NCBI RefSeq assembly: GCF_008580665.1
Contig: NZ_BKDJ01000003.1
Span: 124,001 to 188,000 of the forward strand
Origin: Zafaria cholistanensis
GTDB lineage: Bacteria > Actinomycetota > Actinomycetes > Actinomycetales > Micrococcaceae
Reading direction: 5' to 3'
Length of the DNA stretch: 64,000 nucleotides
Under the pieces are notes generated by a model. It saw nothing but the letters and a program-made list of their open reading frames with translations, was not told the DNA's origin and did no database searches. The translations under genes were made by a program, and so were the position numbers. This document shows, piece after piece, positions 61,199 to 64,000 of the stretch (its first letter is position 1; every line of letters begins with the position of its first letter).

Positions 61199-62668
61199 AT
61201 GGAGGATCTGCGATGGAACGGGGCCCGGACGGGACAGAGGGACGGTGCCCGGGGGAATGGAGACCGGGACGGAAACGGAGGCGGGGACGGGGGAATGGAC
61301 CGGAACGCCGTCTCCCGCGCCGGGCCGGGCCGGAACCGCCGCGCACCCGATGGCCGGCCCTTCGTGGCGGCCCCGCCGAAGGTGCCCTCCCTTGCCATGC
61401 CCCTCGTCGCGGCGTTTTCCCGTGCCGCGCCTGTTCCTCTCCCCGGGCTCCCGTCCCGTGCGCATCCCGGTGCCGCCGCGCGGGACACGGTGGAGGGGGC
61501 CGCAAAGGGCGCGGTGGAGAGGGGCACGCGCATCCGGGGCCCAGTCAACGCGGAGGCGCAGGATCCGGAAGCAGGCTGCCTGCTGGCCACCGGGGACGAT
61601 GCGCTGGCCGATGCCGTGGCGCTGGTCGCCGCCGCTGCGGGCATCCGGCTCTCCGTCCTGCGTGAGGTCCCTCCGCCGGGGACCCCGGCGAGCGCATTGC
61701 TGCTGGGGCCGGACTTCGCGGGTGCCGAAGTGCCCGGATGGGACGCGCGGCCCGTGGTCCTGCTGGGGCATCCGCCGGAGGAGGAGTTGCTGTGGCGGGT
61801 TGCGGCACAACGTCCCGGGGCCCGGGTCGCGGTGCTCCCGCGGGCTGCCGCATGGCTGGGGGAGTACCTGGGCGAACTGGGGCTGCGTGGCGGAACCGGC
61901 CGGGTGCTGGTTCTGGCCGGTGCCGCCGGGGGGACCGGGACCTCAACCCTTGCGGCACTTGTGGCCGGGGCGTCCTCCCTGGCGGGGGCGCGAACCGTGC
62001 TCATCGACGCGGATCCGCACAGCTGCGGAATGTGGCCGGTATTAAAGCCGCACATCCCCGACGGGGCCGGCTGGGAGGATCTGGGCCGGTCCAGCGGGCA
62101 GCTCCCGCCGGCCCAGCTGGCGGAAGTGCTGCCCTTGGCCCAAGGGGCGGCGGTCCTTACCTGGTCCGGTGGACCATCGCGGACGGACCTGCCCCCCGGC
62201 TTGCTGGGCGAGGCCGTCTCCGCGGCGCGCAGGATTTTCGATGCGGTCGTGGTTGACGCCGGGCGCACCGCGGGCATCGACCCGGCACTGGCCACCCTCG
62301 CGGACACCGGGCTCGCCGTCCTCCCTGCCGGGCGCCTGCACACCCCCGTCCCGGGGGTCCGGAGCGGCGCCAGCTGGGGCGGGAGGCCATCAGGCTCCCG
62401 GGACGGCTCCCAGGTCGGCGGGGCGGTCTTCGGAGAAGGGCCTTTTTGGCAGGCCGCCGTGGTGGGCCGCCTGGGTGTGGGCCTGGACGCGGGACGGGTG
62501 GCTGCAGCCGCTGGTCTTTCCTTGGGCGGCTATCTGCCATGGCTGCGAATCGTGTCCCGTTCCGCTCTGGAGGGGCGCCTTATCACGGCCCTGGCACGGC
62601 GCAGGGTCCGGGCCCCCATCGAGGAGCTGCTGCGCCGGAGCCGGACCGGTCCGGCGCAGGCCGCATGA
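61199..62668 (+). CDS. Septum-site-determining-like (Ssd/CpaE) ATPase
   Basis: A 489-residue MinD/ParA-like protein. The P-loop GAAGGTGTSTLAALVAG (deviant Walker A) and VLIDADPHS form the ATP site, with AVVVDAGRTAGID as Walker B. The 130 N-terminal residues are low-complexity Gly/Arg and may not belong to the protein; the receiver-like part starts near TRIRGPVNAE. It resembles mycobacterial Ssd (Rv3660c) and Flp-pilus CpaE. It overlaps the tadA-type gene by 4 bases (ATGA). Start uncertain. Confidence 0.82.
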   Translation: MEDLRWNGARTGQRDGARGNGDRDGNGGGDGGMDRNAVSRAGPGRNRRAPDGRPFVAAPPKVPSLAMPLVAAFSRAAPVPLPGLPSRAHPGAAARDTVEGAAKGAVERGTRIRGPVNAEAQDPEAGCLLATGDDALADAVALVAAAAGIRLSVLREVPPPGTPASALLLGPDFAGAEVPGWDARPVVLLGHPPEEELLWRVAAQRPGARVAVLPRAAAWLGEYLGELGLRGGTGRVLVLAGAAGGTGTSTLAALVAGASSLAGARTVLIDADPHSCGMWPVLKPHIPDGAGWEDLGRSSGQLPPAQLAEVLPLAQGAAVLTWSGGPSRTDLPPGLLGEAVSAARRIFDAVVVDAGRTAGIDPALATLADTGLAVLPAGRLHTPVPGVRSGASWGGRPSGSRDGSQVGGAVFGEGPFWQAAVVGRLGVGLDAGRVAAAAGLSLGGYLPWLRIVSRSALEGRLITALARRRVRAPIEELLRRSRTGPAQAA

Positions 62669-64000
62669 ACACCGGGGGTAGCCCGCCCGGGGGAGACGGC
62701 GCGTACGGAGGGATCGGGCCCGAGCCCTCTCCGGTGATGCGAAGGGGCCGTCGCGCCTGGAGCTCCGCGGCCCTCACCGCCCACACCTTGACCGGTCCCG
62801 GGGATGAACGGTTGCTGGAAGAGGTCCGGGACCGTGCTGCCGCCGTCAACGGCCGGCTCTCCGGTGCCGACCTGGCAGGAGCGGTGCGCTCTTCCGGAGT
62901 GGCGGTTGGTAGCGGCAGCGCCCAGCGGGCGGTACGGAGGCTGCAGGAGGACCTGCACGGGCTGGGGCCGCTGCAGGGCCTCGCCGATGAGCCGGGCACC
63001 ACCGACGTGCTCGTCGACGGCGGGGGCACGGTGTGGGTCGATGGTCCCGGCGGGCTGCGCCCCGCCGGGATCCGGCTGGCGGACCCCGAGGAGGTCCGTG
63101 CGCTCGCCGTCCGCCTGGCTGCGGCCGGCGGCCGGCGGCTTGACGACGCCGTGCCCTTTGCCGACGTCGTGCTGGGCAGGTACCGGATCCACGCGGTGTT
63201 GCCGCCTGTCTCGACCGGTGGTCCCCTCGTCTCGGTGCGGGTGAGGCACCACCGCGCCATGGCGCTGGAGGAGGCGCTGCCGGACGGGGCCGCCGACGCC
63301 TGGTTCGGCCCGTTGCGGGCGATCGTGGCCGCACGGCTGAATTTCCTGGTCAGCGGCGGCACCGGCAGCGGCAAGACCACACTGCTGGGCGCGATGCTGT
63401 CCGCTGCGGACCCGGCCGAACGGCTCCTTCTCGTGGAGGATGCCCAGGAACTGGTGCCGGAGCATCCCCACGTGGTGGGCATTCAGTGCCGCACCGGCAA
63501 CATTGAGGGCGCCGGGCAGGTCACCCTGACCGACCTGGTGCGCCAGGCCCTGCGCATGCGGCCCGACCGGCTGGTGGTCGGCGAATGCCGGGGCGCCGAG
63601 GTTCGCGAGTTTCTCGGGGCGATGAACACGGGCCACGACGGCGCCGGCGGGACCATCCACGCCAGTTCGGCCGGAGCGGTCCCCGCCCGGTTGGCTGCCA
63701 TGGGAGCCCTGGCCGGTATGGGGCCCGAGGCCGTCGCCCTGCAGGCGGCCAGCGCCTTGGACGTGGTGGTGCACATGGCCCGGACAGGCGGACGGCGGAT
63801 GCCGGTGGAGATCGGCCGCGTGGTCCAAGGTGCCGACGCGGCCGGGACGGGTCCGGGCCACGGGGCGGGACCGGACTACGGGCCTGAGCCGGGCCACGGG
63901 CCAGGGCAGGGGCAGGGGCCAGGGCAGGGGCAGGGGCCCGGCGGCAGGGGACTGGGCGTCGTGACCGTGGCCAGGCGAAGTCCCGATGGCCGCCTGGAAA
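62665..64000 (+). CDS. TadA/CpaF secretion ATPase (truncated by window end)
   Basis: Type II/IV secretion-type ATPase that powers Flp/Tad pilus assembly; 445 codons are visible and the frame runs off the right end. Motifs: Walker A SGGTGSGKTTLLGAML, RPDRLVVGECRGAE (Walker B), and the His box GHDGAGGTIHA. The N-terminal part (about 25-110) is the usual helical domain with LSGADLAGAVRSSG. Near the window end is a Gly-Gln-rich repeat (about residues 400-425). The ATG overlaps the Ssd-like stop, so ssd-tadA form one operon; in mycobacteria tadB/C and flp genes follow. Confidence 0.9.
   Translation, partial: MNTGGSPPGGDGAYGGIGPEPSPVMRRGRRAWSSAALTAHTLTGPGDERLLEEVRDRAAAVNGRLSGADLAGAVRSSGVAVGSGSAQRAVRRLQEDLHGLGPLQGLADEPGTTDVLVDGGGTVWVDGPGGLRPAGIRLADPEEVRALAVRLAAAGGRRLDDAVPFADVVLGRYRIHAVLPPVSTGGPLVSVRVRHHRAMALEEALPDGAADAWFGPLRAIVAARLNFLVSGGTGSGKTTLLGAMLSAADPAERLLLVEDAQELVPEHPHVVGIQCRTGNIEGAGQVTLTDLVRQALRMRPDRLVVGECRGAEVREFLGAMNTGHDGAGGTIHASSAGAVPARLAAMGALAGMGPEAVALQAASALDVVVHMARTGGRRMPVEIGRVVQGADAAGTGPGHGAGPDYGPEPGHGPGQGQGPGQGQGPGGRGLGVVTVARRSPDGRLE

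Noticed and set aside
1-64000. tRNA, rRNA, insertion sequences or prophage
   Set aside because: No cloverleaf-like sequence, rRNA-conserved stretch, transposase, integrase or phage gene was recognised on either strand; short or diverged RNAs could be missed by eye.

Overview
The window is very GC-rich, with Actinobacteria-type codon use and gene order (a dnaJ-hspR heat-shock operon, a purF/sterol-carrier cluster, and a crp-nth-marP-acs neighbourhood). The dnaJ, purF and small-gene content points to the order Micrococcales, most likely Micrococcaceae (Arthrobacter-like); this is inferred from remembered family features, not from a search. It looks like ordinary chromosome: I see no insertion sequence, prophage, CRISPR array, rRNA or tRNA. 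Two genes are cut by the window edges, grpE at the left and a tadA/cpaF-type ATPase at the right.

Layout. 1-3.3 kb: end of the heat-shock operon (grpE, dnaJ, hspR) and an alpha/beta hydrolase. 3.4-16.5 kb: housekeeping and envelope genes, including two secreted Ig-like/NPCBM-like paralogues around a BCCT osmolyte transporter, trmB, a lipoprotein penicillin-binding protein, yceI, a ctaG-like/DUF2243 membrane pair, an FMN reductase and a small stress cluster with a CBS protein. 16.7 kb: clpB behind an HspR-type HAIR operator. 19.3-21.3 kb: a Septum_form-like protein, DUF3073 and a sirtuin. 21.5-35 kb: an aldaric-acid catabolic island. 35.8-43.6 kb: purine genes purM-purF and purD-purC, separated by a SCP-like protein, an asparaginase, a methyltransferase and two related tandem-repeat arrays. 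43.8-45.4 kb: an XRE-TPR regulator divergent from a tiny secreted peptide gene. 45.4-64 kb: a block resembling the M. tuberculosis Rv3683-Rv3659c neighbourhood (metallophosphoesterase, class A PBP, DUF4177, RidA, NUDIX, Crp, MarP-like protease, DUF2332, aroQ, acs, nth, CoA pyrophosphatase, family A polymerase, Ssd-like protein, TadA).

How the genes work together. The aldarate island encodes dehydratases for galactarate/talarate and glucarate, KdgD, and a semialdehyde dehydrogenase delivering 2-oxoglutarate. It also holds a tripartite tricarboxylate transporter (TctCBA plus a universal stress protein), an AEC carrier, and GntR and LysR regulators. A 14-base LysR-box candidate recurs before three of its transcription units, a 17-base-arm palindrome lies before the talarate dehydratase, and a Crp-like site lies before tctC.

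The most novel-looking locus is 43775-45348. The regulator has the architecture of RRNPP peptide-pheromone receptors. The divergent 48-residue product has a signal peptide followed by two copies of [S/A]VGEWPH. The copies are encoded with different synonymous codons, so the peptide sequence itself appears to be under selection. I propose this as a candidate peptide-signalling system in an actinobacterium.
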